The translations under genes and the position numbers were made by a program. From Aurelia coerulea (Eukaryota; Cnidaria; Scyphozoa; Semaeostomeae; Ulmaridae), in assembly GCA_039566865.1 (NCBI GenBank), contig CM076953.1, forward strand, positions 1,984,001-2,048,000: 64,000 nucleotides of DNA, given 5' to 3'. This document shows, one piece after another, positions 49,401 through 61,000 of the stretch; position 1 is the stretch's first letter, and each line of letters begins with the position of its first letter. The notes under the pieces are model-generated. The model worked only from the letters and a program-made list of their open reading frames with translations, was not told where the DNA came from and searched no databases.

Positions 49401-51732
49401 TGAGAACTCTTATAGGATACAACACAGGTAGACGTTTCTGCTTCTTTTTTGGGAAAATGACAAACTGCTGTCATTTGGAAAGAGTATGCACATTATTCTG
49501 TATCCATTGCTGTAACAAGGTGCATTCCACATCAAGTCTTGCTACGTAGAACACCCAAACCCCTTCTGTCTGTGTTTGTTTTTTAGCAGGTCTCTTCATT
49601 TGTAATTATGTAATGTCTTAAGGCAGCTTGCAATCAAAACTTGGATTTGCAAATTCGTCATGTTTGGCTTTAACTTTCAAACCTACACTTGCAATTACCG
49701 TACTTGATTGCAAGCTTCCTTCGCTTGTACCTTAGTTTTCTGTTTGTATTTTAAACATTCCTTTTATTTGTAGTAGCAGTTAGGTGTACTTTTATGTAGG
49801 TCCCCTTTAAGATAAACGTTTTTCTTTTTTTCTTTTTTTAGTTACGTGTAGTGGTATGTTCATATTTCCTGTTTTATGTTGCCATGAGGTAGCCGTAGTT
49901 TTCGCTCCAATTGGTATTGTATTAGTAGTAGGGTATGGTATTTTGCAAGTAATGTTGAATGTAATATGTATTGTAAGTTATTAAATGATGTATAAAAAAA
50001 AGTCTTGCTTAACTAGTGTGAAAATTATAATACAAACCTTAGTTCTTTGGTTGACCATCTTGAAGTAGAATTCATCTGGATTCTTGTCTCTTGCCTGGTA
50101 AGAGAAGATCAAAAATTTACAAATACATGTGAAAAGTTTAGTTTAATACTGGCATTACATTTTACTTACAGGAGGATGGACACAGGAAATAACATAAAAA
50201 TAGCAAAATTCTTGAAAATAGGTACTTGGCAGTTTCCATTAAAAACTTCTTGGCAGTAGCAAATTAAAAAGCTCCAATTTTGAAAGATCAAGTGAAATTT
50301 CACATCTGAAGCATATGCTGTAGCAATTATTTGATTATGTAATCAATCAATCCATATGGTCATAATTAAGATGCATTTACATACCTTCCTTTGCAAAATT
50401 TTCAGTTGTTTTTCTTTTTTGTGGTAATCTCTGCAAGAAGATTGGCAAGGAAAAGTAGTATCATCAATGAAAACTGTTTCCATATCACATCTATCAGACT
50501 TCTTATTTTTAGGAACTCAAAATGTATTACTTTATCCACCATCAGAAACAACTGAAAACTGAATTACATGAAAAGTGTCCAAGTAAATAAATGAGAATCA
50601 TCAATAAATGACCCAAGAATATCATGATTTCAAATACGTTTTATAAAATGTTGAAAATCTGGTGATAAATCTTAAAAGTAAGAGAAAATAGCTAGAGTAG
50701 ATAATAGTTAGAAAATAGGGGGGGGGGGGGGGGCTCTCTCCTTGATTAGTTTACCTATTGAGAGAGCTCCTCCTCTAAGTAATTCCCTACATACAATATA
50801 TTTATTTAGCCCCTCTTTGTATTTATATATTGTCTTAATTTTCTGTATCATTGTGTTTATTTTCTGTAACAATTATCTTTGCAGTTTAGTTATTCGTATG
50901 TATGGTTAGGTTATAAATTGTATGTAGTGGAATTTAAAATATAAACCTGAACTGAACAATATGAAAAAGAATGATTGTAATGAGATCCCATCATACCTTG
51001 CTCTGGCAACATAGTCTTTGTGTTTTTCTAGATTTCCAAGATGTTTTCTGTTCGAAAGCTGTCAAAAAAAATAAAAATGTTAGTCAAAGCTTAGGGAGCA
51101 AGCAAGGCGTCTTTTTACAATAATGCATTTTTGCAAATGATAATTGTTTTCATTCACTTTTAACACATCTTGATGTTTTAGTAATGTTTTTTCATATAGA
51201 TTTCTGAGGCTGTAAAATAGACGAATAAATAATTTCATGACATGGAGCATGTATGTACAGTAAATATATACCAAACACCATCAAAGCAAACATATTATAT
51301 ACAAAGGATTAATTTGGTTTGTTGCTGTTTGAAAATTTGCCACACTACTACTGATCAGCCATTATTCTGTGAATAAATTTTTCAATTAAACATTTTTCCC
51401 ATTTTTCATTTTATATTGATTTGTGTATTTATCATTAGAATTTACATGATGGAAATATTTGGATAAAAGCTAATTATTGGTTTAATCCAAGGTTTTCCTG
51501 AAAACTGTAATACCAATTTTCGAAAAGGACATGTTAACTTTAGTTTTTGACTGATCAGTTGAGTTGAATCACTTCTCCCTTTTTGTTGCCTAATGAATTT
51601 TGTGGGCCTAAAAAATCTTCAGTTTTCTTTTGTCATTAAATCTTTGTTGTCAGATAAAATGTAAATAATCACCTGTCCTCTCTCTTTATATTGCTTTTGG
51701 TGACTCTTCTGTGCATTTCGTAGTGATGACAT
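43483..51732 (-). CDS. UTP11: UTP11, small-subunit processome component
   Basis: Nine minus-strand exons join in phase: 51673-51732, 50997-51058, 50385-50430, 50038-50094, 49230-49340, 47150-47243, 46435-46523, 44973-45074, 43483-43557. They total 696 nt, about 231 residues; human UTP11 is 253. The start is MSSLRNAQKSHQKQYKERGQ, followed by RKHLGNLEKHKDY, then DKNPDEFYFKM, 'DGVHTIK', ADQLKLMKTQDLNYV, KIEKLRSELHF, 'KHTIFVDTEKE', a late helix (YKELEQRLDREKML) and the basic C-terminus VYKWKKQRKR. All of these fit the Utp11 family. Utp11 is a nucleolar protein needed for 18S rRNA maturation within the U3 snoRNP/SSU processome. The segment between exons 7 and 8 is shorter than in human; either it is truly short or one small exon was missed. 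It is transcribed divergently from the JmjC gene. Confidence 0.92.
43618..44168. mobile_element. TIR element in UTP11 intron 8
   Basis: Ends 'tacgggtttcccaaaaaaaa' and 'tttttttgggatacccggta', with 'gtactcc...aaaaatcacc' paired further in. 551 bp, no transposase frame. Same organisation as 10062-10673. Confidence 0.8.
44225..44455. repeat. Diverged copy of the 17055-17610 repeat
   Basis: Shares 'gggctcaaatctttaaaaag', 'gtgtaaaattctattgcggt' (diverged) and 'ggcgtcatcaaatctctaaa' with the repeats at 17055 and 48826. Confidence 0.55.
44465..44935. mobile_element. Foldback in UTP11 intron 8
   Basis: 'cagcgattagcgactaaaga' on the left is inverted as 'tgtctgcagtcgctaatcgctt'-like text on the right. 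The inner arms 'cgaaaggtggttttcaagag' and 'ctcttaaaaaccacctttcg' pair well. Same family as 9405-9960. It ends only about 40 bp from UTP11 exon 8. Confidence 0.75.
45140..45709. mobile_element. Long ACACGT-family MITE in UTP11 intron 7
   Basis: Ends 'tacacgtttttttcataag' and 'tttcttataaaaaaaaacgt' followed by 'gta'. The interior right part ('actaagtgctgatccaagtt') is shared with the copy at 57553-57973. The left interior has 'gtcgcgcgac' motifs repeated in both orientations, giving extra stem potential. Confidence 0.8.
45736..45771. repeat. CTAA/ACTA microsatellite
   Basis: 'ctaactaactaac' occurs twice, separated by 'ttatcaa', directly after the MITE. Confidence 0.85.
46053..46215. mobile_element. 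hAT-like MITE without clear TSD
   Basis: Ends 'cagtggcggcgccagc' and 'cccgtgcgccgccattg' are imperfect inverses with internal G-runs and C-runs, as in the other hAT MITEs here. The flanking 8-mers 'cctgatag' and 'cctcagaa' do not match well, so the copy is either old or mis-bounded. Confidence 0.5.
46540..47149. other. UTP11 intron 6, low-complexity AT-rich
   Basis: The stretch from 46680 to 47070 is dominated by irregular repeats of 'aaatctcaaaaa/aaatcctaga'. No exon or transposon end recognised. Confidence 0.5.
47534..47713. mobile_element. MITE with AGACCTTTTAGCTATTCT ends
   Basis: Left end 'agaccttttagctattctac', right end 'cagaatagctaaaaggtct'. Flanked by TA-like sequence. Sister of 32028-32206. 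In UTP11 intron 5. Confidence 0.85.
47859..48416. mobile_element. Intact CCGGGTGAGTC TIR element, 558 bp
   Basis: Ends 'taccgggtgagtcagaaaaa' and 'ttttctgactcacccggta' are near-perfect inverses. The inner arms 'ggatccccgcttgg' and 'tttcaaacggggattc' pair as well. No coding frame. Partial copies lie at 20030-20281 and 35727-36366. In UTP11 intron 5. Confidence 0.85.
48580..48655. repeat. Short hairpin
   Basis: 'taccctgggtaccagagcc' is inverted as 'ggctctggttcccagggta' after a spacer of about 35 bp. Confidence 0.8.
48826..49170. repeat. Inverted copy of the 17055-17610 repeat
   Basis: Shares, in opposite orientation, 'aaccatcgtaatttctaaac', 'gatttaggaatttgatgacg' and 'attgaattttacacccacct'. 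It lies 60 bp downstream (in transcription) of UTP11 exon 5. Confidence 0.75.
49580..49997 (+). mobile_element. Retroposon-like 3' tail
   Basis: T/G-rich plus-strand text with 'gtattagtagtagggtatgg' and '...gttattaaatgatgtataaa' followed by a short A run. It resembles the tail at 2380-2632. No RT frame. UTP11 intron 4. Confidence 0.45.
50718..50958 (+). mobile_element. Retroposon-like 3' tail after a G-run
   Basis: A run of 17 G's is followed by 'ctctctccttgattagttta' and ends '...gtggaatttaaaatataaac'. A similar module starts at 42207 ('ggggggaggggctctttctc') and ends near 42585. Probably a truncated LINE or SINE. UTP11 intron 2. Confidence 0.45.
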
Positions 51733-52069
51733 CTTTACAGCTTTCCCTTCTTTTTGCGTTTAATCACACAACCTTCTCTTTGCCAAATCAGCCAGGCCAA
51801 AATATGAAGCTTCCATGCAGTGCAGCAACTACAACAACATAAAACAACATGAAGGCATGTGGCTTGAAAAAGAGGCTATAATTATGTGTCCTTCAAGGGG
51901 AATCACCTCAATATAAAGAAAGAAGTTTTGGAGATTCCCCTCTTTAGGAATCTGGGAACGACAAACAGGAAGATTTTCAAAATGTTGTTGGTGTTGTTTG
52001 GCCTACTCTCTTCCTCTTTTGATCAAATTCGCACAAGCAGGAGGGTGGGAAGTTTCACCAGAAGTAAAC
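51733..52069. promoter_or_regulatory. Bidirectional promoter region, UTP11 / JmjC gene
   Basis: Only 337 bp separate the UTP11 start codon (51732, minus) from the JmjC start codon (52070, plus), so both transcripts must start within or just beyond this region. No TATA box is obvious. No transposon remnants are visible here, unlike the flanking introns. The in-frame extension upstream of 52070 lacks an ATG, supporting the chosen start. Confidence 0.65.
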
Positions 52070-55000
52070 ATGTCTTCGTGGCTGGTTGCCGTCTCATTGA
52101 TATTAGCAGTCGTGCTGAAATGTAATGGAGAAGTTTCTCTTTCAGACGATCCATCTCTCTTTCCTGGACATTTGGAGCCGATTGGATCTAAAAGACCGAA
52201 GTGGCCCATTGATGCCGTAGATGAATACCCTTCTCCACACGGTGAGAAACTGTACTTGTAGGCTTATTTAATGTTGTTCCTGTTGTTGCTTTCATTAGTT
52301 TCATTTCAGTTGTGAAATGTTAATCTTGTACTTGTCAATTCATATTTTCTCTCTTTTTGCTCTTTTCGTCTTTCTTAATGCAATCAGCTCAATTTATAGT
52401 AATTATGTGATGCCTGTTTCTGACTGAGAGAAATTGATTTCGTCAGACCGATGCGTAGTTGTTACTTCCCATCGAAACCAGCCAGCAGACAGCAGAGAGG
52501 GTAGTACCTGTATGTGGGTGTTTGTTAAAAAAATCAGAGAATTAAAAGTTAAGTTGTGGCTAGATTGATTGATCACCTTCCATAGCTGCAACAACAACAA
52601 ACATGTATGTAGCTGTAATTTTTTTGGAAACAACAAGGTCTGTCTAAATTCCCCCACACTTTGCACCCAGCTTAAAGAATTATGTTCTTAAAACCCAAGG
52701 CTAGGTTTATATTCTAATCTTGATTTTTATTTCCTAGATTTCTTTGCCAATTACGTGGACAAGTCAATACCTCTGTTAATCAGAGGAGGTGCAAAAAGTT
52801 CCCCAGCTTTTAAGCTATGGCAGGATGATTATTTAAAATCACACAAAGAAGCCGAGACATTTAAAGTTTTTGTTGAAAACAGAAAGAAAGAAATCCGAAC
52901 AGAGGGTGGAAATAATATCCCATTGAAAGAATTTATAGAAACATATCACGACAAAGATGTTTATATGGTCAATGGAGTCCCTGATCATTTACAGTATGTT
53001 AAGTTGTACAAGGTGTCCCAAAAAATTGTTCATTGTTTGATTAAATATTAAAAAATAGCGAAATACTGAATTGGCTCCACGGTAAAATAACCATGTTGCT
53101 GAGATTTTAAATTAATTTTAAACACCAGAAGCTAACAAATCGGCTAAATATTCACGGAGCTACGATCTTTCGAAGATGAAGGGGAATCCTGTTCAGCACA
53201 ATTTGGAATTACCCCGTCTCTCATTGATTAAATTTTAATTCCATGTTTTTAGATACTTACATTCCTAACTAAATTTTTTTTTTTTTATATCAGTGAAAAT
53301 TTTACAAAACTACAGATAATCTAACAACAACTAAGTAAAGCTAAATACAATTTTTCCATAATTCAAAAGAAACTTCTAATAGATAGAGCACAAATTGAAT
53401 TAACTAAATTTTGACAACGGCTATAAGAATTAAATAGCTTTGGAAGTCCTGTTTGGTTTGCTATGATATCGAGGAGGTGTAAAACATTGGACAGTCTTCT
53501 TTTACCTCGATTTTGGGACGCCTTTTTGGAAAACAAATCAGTTAAGGGCGTCTGGTTTCAGCTTTCGCGCAAAGTTGAACTTCAAAGGCTTGTAACTCCA
53601 TGATTTTTTAGCGGATTTGCAAGATTCTGGTGTCAAAAATTAATTTAAAATCTTAGGAGCAGGGTTATCTAACCAGGAGCTGTATTCGAATTTTTTCCAT
53701 TATCATGGTTGTTGCTGTTGAAGAAGTATGCAAGTTTGTTTGTTTACATTTCATTTCAATTTTTGTTGACTGAAAGTGAATATCGTTTTGAATTCAATCA
53801 TCTTTTTTATTTAGAAAAGATGTAAGAATTCCAGCCCCTCTGAGGTGTGAAGATACAAGAAAGATGTTAGTGGATACAGTAAGTCATTGGTTTGATATCA
53901 TCTGGTTTGCTTGAGAAAACTGTTTTTGTTTATCGAAAAAAATTGTTTATCCACAAAAAATAAAACTTTTCATATGTGTGAAGTTCCTGCTCGAGCCAAA
54001 GCTATCCTGAGCTAAAAACAGAACAGTACATTCGATTTGGCTCTCCTGAAGACTTTCAACTGGCTGAAACTCTGAAAGGGGGGGGGGGGTGCTTGATTTA
54101 AATTTGTACGGAGGTGTGCCCACGGAAAATTTTTTTTAACCTGCTCCAGAATTTCTTGCTCCAAATGGTAACTGATTCTAGAAAAAATTGGGGAAAAGTA
54201 TACCCTAAAACATAAAAGATTGACTGAGAAACGACTCAATCTAACAAAATGTCTCCTTTTGACATGTTTTGACAACCTGCTGTAGAAAAATTGCCTTATT
54301 TTGATAACCTGTGCTAGAAAAATTTTTTAAAAACAATTACCCTGAAAAATGGCATATCCCTGTTGGACAAATGTACTAAGTACCCCCCCCCCCTCGGCTG
54401 AAACTGTCTTAAACATAAAGGAACAGTTGACAGTGATGTTGAAACCTTGTGATTAATAAGAAGCATGAGATTTAAGAGATTCTATACTGCAGGTTAAAAT
54501 GCTTTATGACCATCCCATAACCCATGTATATTGATATAACATCATGTTTGTCTGCACAGGTCACATGGTTCAGCTCTGGAGGAACCAAATCAGTTGTGCA
54601 CAATGATGATGTTGACAATATCAATTGTTTATTTCGTGGTAAAAAACAGTTGATGTTTATGGACTACAACAAATACAAAACTAAGGTAAGCACTATTGTC
54701 TGTGCAAGAGCAAGGTTGGATTTTGTGAAACAAAAGATCATTATTTCCGATATAATATTAATAATAATAATATATAATAATAATTACTTTGTTTAAGGTT
54801 GGCGAAGTGTATAGCACTAGGCTAATTAATGCCAACCATTATCAATAAATACCAAAATGCAACCTAAATGTAACCTAAATTTACAATAAAATCTTTACAT
54901 AATCTACAGTTGCATGAAATATTCCAAAACTTAATTTCTCTTTTAAGATACTCTACAGATTGGGACTCTTTTATATGCAATGGCAAATCTCGCCAGAGAT

Positions 55001-58000
55001 TCTGCCCCAGAAAACTCGTAGTTTCTAACCCATAGGCTGTAGTCCTAGGTTTGCGTACAAAGTGATTTGCAATATCCAAGAGTGGATTTCACACCCACAG
55101 TGCAGCCAGCCATACAGTTGTGACTCTCTGTTCTTGTTTTGATTGTTTGAGCTTACTCAAAGATGTCAAATATTTTCTTCATAACCTGACATTTAATACT
55201 TAAGGTTAGTTGATGGAGATAGTACATAGCCAACTAAAGAGCTGCACTTGTGCAAGTCTAGAATTAGCCTTTGTATTTGATGATTTCGATCAAGTATTTT
55301 TCCATTTATTTCATAGGTTGATATTGATAGACCAGAAGGAGGGTATTCAGCAATGGACGTGGACAAGTAAGTTTATACAGTTAAGACCCATGAATTTCAT
55401 ATTCTATCACAGTTCATCTTTCGAAAAATGATACAAAAAATTCCTCTCTAATTGGCGCTTGGCCTACAATTTCTTTAGCTGCCTATTGCCTTCCGTGTGT
55501 TTAGGCTAAGCACATCTGAAACTCATCGCTCAGAATCCAGCTGTATCTTTATGATCGTTGATGGCATAAAATATCTGATTGCACTGGCAAATTTTACGGG
55601 GTTCAAACATGTAGAAAGCATCTTCATTTGCAATGTATGTGCTGCTACTTGCCTGCATTAGGGGGAGAAAGTTTAGGATTTTTGGAAATTTTGCTTCTAC
55701 AGCCCCTTTAATTCCCTTTAAATTGCAGATAGAAATAACTTCTGGTGGAATTCACCTAAAAACCAATCGATGCCTTGGCGAACTTGCATATAATATTGAC
55801 TCTATAGATAGTTGAATAGACGATTACGCTAAAGATGGCGGCGAGGAACTTTTTACCAAGATGCACTGCGTTCTTTAATCAAATTCCTATAGAATTGTTA
55901 AAGATTCGTTGTTCGAACGCACTGCATCTTGGTAAAAAGTTCCTCACCGCCATCTCTAGCGTCCGCCATCTTTATCACCGCCATCTTTAAAGTTCCTCAC
56001 CGCCGTCTATTGTGATATACGAACAACAACGAGACCACTCATTGATCGGTGCAATTCTCATTCTTAACTCGGGTCCAGTCACTCTAATTTATCAGAATTA
56101 CAGCTACCTATGCTATGAGTATTTTTAGCAATTTTTTTCTGCACGGTAAATTTCGAAATTTAAGGATGTCCAGGAAAAGGGCATGCCTGAAATCCTCAAA
56201 AAGTCGTCAAAAACAGGGGATCCATTTACAGCCATTTCAAATCTTCAAAACAACAAGGAGCGTGTTTCATTTCAACCTGGGAATAGGTAACCCAGTCAGA
56301 AGTCTTCAGAGCAAGTTTATAGTCCCTAGGTACTTGAAAATATTCTCAGGCAGAATGAAACACGCTCCTCGTTGTTTTGAAGATCTGAAATGGCTTCAAA
56401 TCGATCCCCTGTTTTTGACGACTTTTTGAGAATTTCAAGCTTGCCCTTTTCCTCAAAATTCTTAATTTGGGAACTTTCCCGTGCCCAAAAAAATTGCAAA
56501 AAATACTCATAATGTAGGCTGGTCTTTTAGCGACAGAACAACGTTTGAAATATGTCAATCTGCCACTTACGTTTTTTACTATAACAGATTGTGTTGGGTC
56601 ACTTTTTTCTGGGTCACCCGGTATATAAAATCACTTTTGGCGTTTGTTTTACTCCAAATTGTTTGTCTTATTCACAGAATAGATTTTACAAAATATCCAG
56701 GAATGAGGGAAGTGGAATATATTAATGCAACGATGGAAGAAGGAGATTGCTTGTTCATTCCATACAAATGGTAACTTTATGTATAATCTTTGCTTCATAA
56801 AACGTGAATCTGTTATTTTTGACACACTCCCTTACCTTCACAATAAGCACACAAGTTTTTGAAACGTATGCACGCTAACATTTAAAACTTGTTTACCATA
56901 AGGGCTCTATTTTGCCCCTTCTCTATTGAGCCCCCTATCCGATAAGCCCCTCACTTCTAAGCCAAAATTTTAACAAGCGGGACGAACTAAAAAGCGATCC
57001 TTTATATCCTTGTAATTTGACGTTGTGAATAAGCCCCCCTCTCTAATAAGGCCCACTCTCTTTTAAGCCCCCCTCTGGAGTCTCCGAAATTGAATCTGCC
57101 CCGGGGTATTGATAAAGCTTTTACGGTATTTTAGGGAAAAATTTATGAACAAATAATCTGCAGCGGTATTTTAAAGGTATATGAAGTATTTTGGAATAAA
57201 TGTTCTCAGGTCAATGATTCTTACTCCAGATTTTTGTCACAGTACGTATGTGTATGTGTAACCAATTCTTCATACACTCTTTTTTTGTAAGAATAATGTT
57301 TATAAGAATGTTCAGGCTCAGAATCATCCAATTTTTAAGAATATTATAAGAATATTGGTCAGCCTCATCTCGCATATTTGTCTCTCATTTTTCAGCAGTT
57401 GCCTGTTTTGGGATGTTCGTAACCTGAAATTTCTTTTAACTATGTTACCCTGAAACCATATCAGATTTGGAAAAAATAAGAATACTTTAAGGATATATTC
57501 AGGCCCAAAACGAAAATTTCTTAAGAATATCAAGGCTGGACAAAATTTATAGTACAGGTTTTTTTTTATAAGAAACTGGTTTATTAGAAACTAGTACTAC
57601 GATGACCAAAAATTTAAGAACTCTAGTACTACGCTCAAGAACAGTTAAGAAACTCTAAAACTTTATTTCTGTATGTCTCTCTTATTTTATGTCTCTCTGA
57701 CAAAGGTACCTTTACCTTTTCTTGACTTTTAACTGCAAAATTGGTAAATTTTTGCCTTAATGTGCATGGCTTCTTCTTGATGACAATGTCAATGCAAAAT
57801 GGAAGCCCTTTGTCGAGAAGAATGCTCAACTTCGAACAATACCGCAATTTTAGGCCCAAAAAATAAGAAACTAATTAAGAAACTTTTACTACTAAAACAC
57901 CGAAATTTTCATGCGAAATTAAGAAACTTTTAGTACTAAGTGCTGATCCAAGTTTCTTATAAAAAAACGTGTATTCTAATAAAAAAAAGAGTGTATGCTA

Positions 58001-61000
58001 ACTTTTAGCGGAATGAATTTCCACTGTCGGATATTTTAGCATTTGATTCAATGTGAGACCCATGCTTTTCAGCTAGAAACGGAAAAGGATCGGTCCATGT
58101 TTATTTTGTGTTATTTCGACTTAATTTACATCGTTTTGTTCGTAATCACTCCTATTCCTTTTCATCATTTAAGGTTCCATCAAGTAAATTCATGGAAGAA
58201 TAAAGATGGTATGAACGTCGCTGTAAATGTTTGGTTTCAACATAAATTAAAACATCGACCAAAACATTGCAAGTTATCGCCAGACGAAGCAACTCTTGAT
58301 AAATATGTGTTTTCGGATTTGGAAAATCAGAAGAAACAAGCTGCCGGTGAGGGAGACGCAGAACAAGAACCTTTGTAAGTACAAGAGAACTAACTTGCAG
58401 TATGTTGCATAGGCCCAGTTTAAACTTCGTTTTTTGCCGTGTCGAATTTACTAGATGCTGCTAAAAACTTCTGAGTGTCAATTAAATTCGACTTAGAAAC
58501 GATGCTTAAATCACCTGCCGTTTTGAATAGATAAAACGGCTGGAGTTTACCATCTCTGTCGTATCAAACGGCCGAAAAATGACTTGAAACATCATACTTC
58601 TTCTGCTGCGATTAATTAATCAATTCTAGGCCATGATCCGCGGTTTCTACGTGTGATCAGCCACTGTGCATGTATATTTTGAATAATGGCCATTTTAACC
58701 ATTGTAATTTCAATCCGACATGGCAAAAGAAGGATGTTCAAATCAGATTTTTAGACACGGCAGATTCTGCCGTTTTTACTACAGTTCGATTCGACACAGC
58801 AAAAAAGCGATGTTTAAACAAGGCCATACAAATTGTGCACCGTTTGTATGACTGCTGTGGAGGAGCTGCAACTTCAATGGTCCCGTTTTCACACAGTTGC
58901 ATAGGATGTGCTTCAATGGAGCAAGGGCAAATTTTGTGGAAGAAAAGATTCAGGTTTCTGAAAAGACAAGCGATTTTCCCTTCTGAAGAATAGATTTCAC
59001 ACCTCTGAGTGCACTCAATCAAATCAAAATAAACAGAGAATGTAAAGCATTATGGCTAGCTGCGCACAAGGTGTGAAATCTATTCTTTAGGAGTTCGAAA
59101 TCGCTTTGTCTTGAACAAACCTGAATCCTTTGTTTACAAAATTTGCTCTTGTTCTTCCATGGTTCCTGATTTGTGGCACCATGGTCTGGTTCCATATAAG
59201 CGAGAAATATGAGCGATAACCATCAGTATGAGCGATAACCATCCAATTCAATAAGCGATGCTGAGACTTATGTAATGAGTCTAGGGCTCTAGCGTTGTAT
59301 TTAAATTGTTTTTAAATTATAAAAGGGTTGTAATTTTGTTTATCTACAAGAACACACCAAGGTTTTAGGGCACCCTATATGCCGAGTTAAATTGTTTTTT
59401 TATCATAGAACTACCATTACATTGCAAAAGACCACAAGCTTTGTGTCATTGAAAAGAGCGCAGCGATCTTACGAAATTTTGTCAACTTAAAATGGCGGTT
59501 TAGTCCCTTACGAATTTTTGATCGATTTTGCATAACAAAATGGAACAAAATCGAGCGTTGTTTTTCTCACGTGGCCTTCCCTTCTAGTGCTAACTTGGAG
59601 GGATATTTGAAAGATGCTGAGAATAACGAATTGAGCTTTGAAGCTTTCGAGAAACAAGTTAAAAAGGTAAACATTTTATTTCAAATTTAGGTCATTTGGG
59701 AATAAAAAAGTGCAATTTCAATTAAAGTCCGTCTCAAATTAGATGTCACCTGAGATTTGCGATTCCGCAAAATTCCTTTGCAAAACACTCCTATTGTTGT
59801 TATTCACGGGCATTTGTAGGTGTCATCTAAATTGTCAAAAGATTTGTTGTTTTGTAAAACAAAGCATACAGTTTGGTTTTAGACAAAGCGATTTGATACC
59901 CTCACGCCGACCAGCCTTCACACCCCCCAGTAACGACCCCGCTGAAACATTGCCCCGCCAAGGTAGAAGGATGACCCACCGAGAAAATTTGTTTCCCCGC
60001 TAAGTTTGAGTGTAAACACTTTTCCGCCGTGTTTCTGTTGGTTCCCCGTTGAAACGTTTGATTCCCCATCAAAAATTATGCAAGTTTCATCATAGATAAT
60101 AGCGAACATTTCCTTTCCCCGCCATGATTTTTCTAATCCCCATTGAAAATGTTTACTTTCGTAATTTCCCCACTGTATTTTCAATGTCTGGCGGGGTCGT
60201 TACTGGGGGGTGTGCCTTCACACGGCCAACGCAGCCGACCATAATGTTTTGCTTTCTCTGTTTATTTTGATTTTTATTGAGTGCATTCAGAGGTGTGAAA
60301 TCTATTCTTAAAAAAATGGGCATCGCTGGGCTGTGTACTTTCCTACACCCCCGTCTAAGTGCCCCGGTGAGAGGTCAGCTATTCACCGGGGTCCTAGTGA
60401 CCTTCACCGGGGAGTTCCAATTATGCAACGAGGGCGGCATAATTATTGGCGGGGTACTGTTTCTACGATGAAATATTTTCTCAAAATTTTCCCCGGGGTT
60501 CGCCAATTTGCAGCCGAGGTTTCACTTGTGAGGCATTTTATACCGGGGAGATCCACGTCTTGTCCGGGGACCTATTTTGCTAAAATTTTTTCACCGAGGA
60601 AATCACCGGGGTAGAATGTACCGGGGCACTTAGACGGGGGTGTTTTCCTTATGAGCGATTCCTTGAAAGTGTTCTTGATCTGGAAACATCCCAAGAGGTC
60701 TAAAAACATTATCTACATTTTATAGAGAATGACTTGAAACTGTTGTCTGCCAAACTTTTGATGCACATGATAAACCAAAAATCATTTTAGTTTGAGTTGT
60801 TTTACAAAGTCTTAATTGTACAGTTGAAAATTTTTTATTTGCGCATTCATCAAACAGCATTTTTATACGCAATTTTTATAAGAAACTTAGAATTTGGGCC
60901 AGCACTGAAGGTATTTTAAAATGATCAGAGTTTGAGTACGTGGGGTTTATTACGAGTTTCTTTAGAGTTTCTTAAAGTTTCCATAACCAGTTTTTTCCCA

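Noticed and set aside
51998..52069. In-frame 24-codon extension upstream of the JmjC ATG
   Set aside because: It begins at TTG rather than ATG and would place charged residues ahead of the clear signal peptide; the ATG at 52070 fits better.
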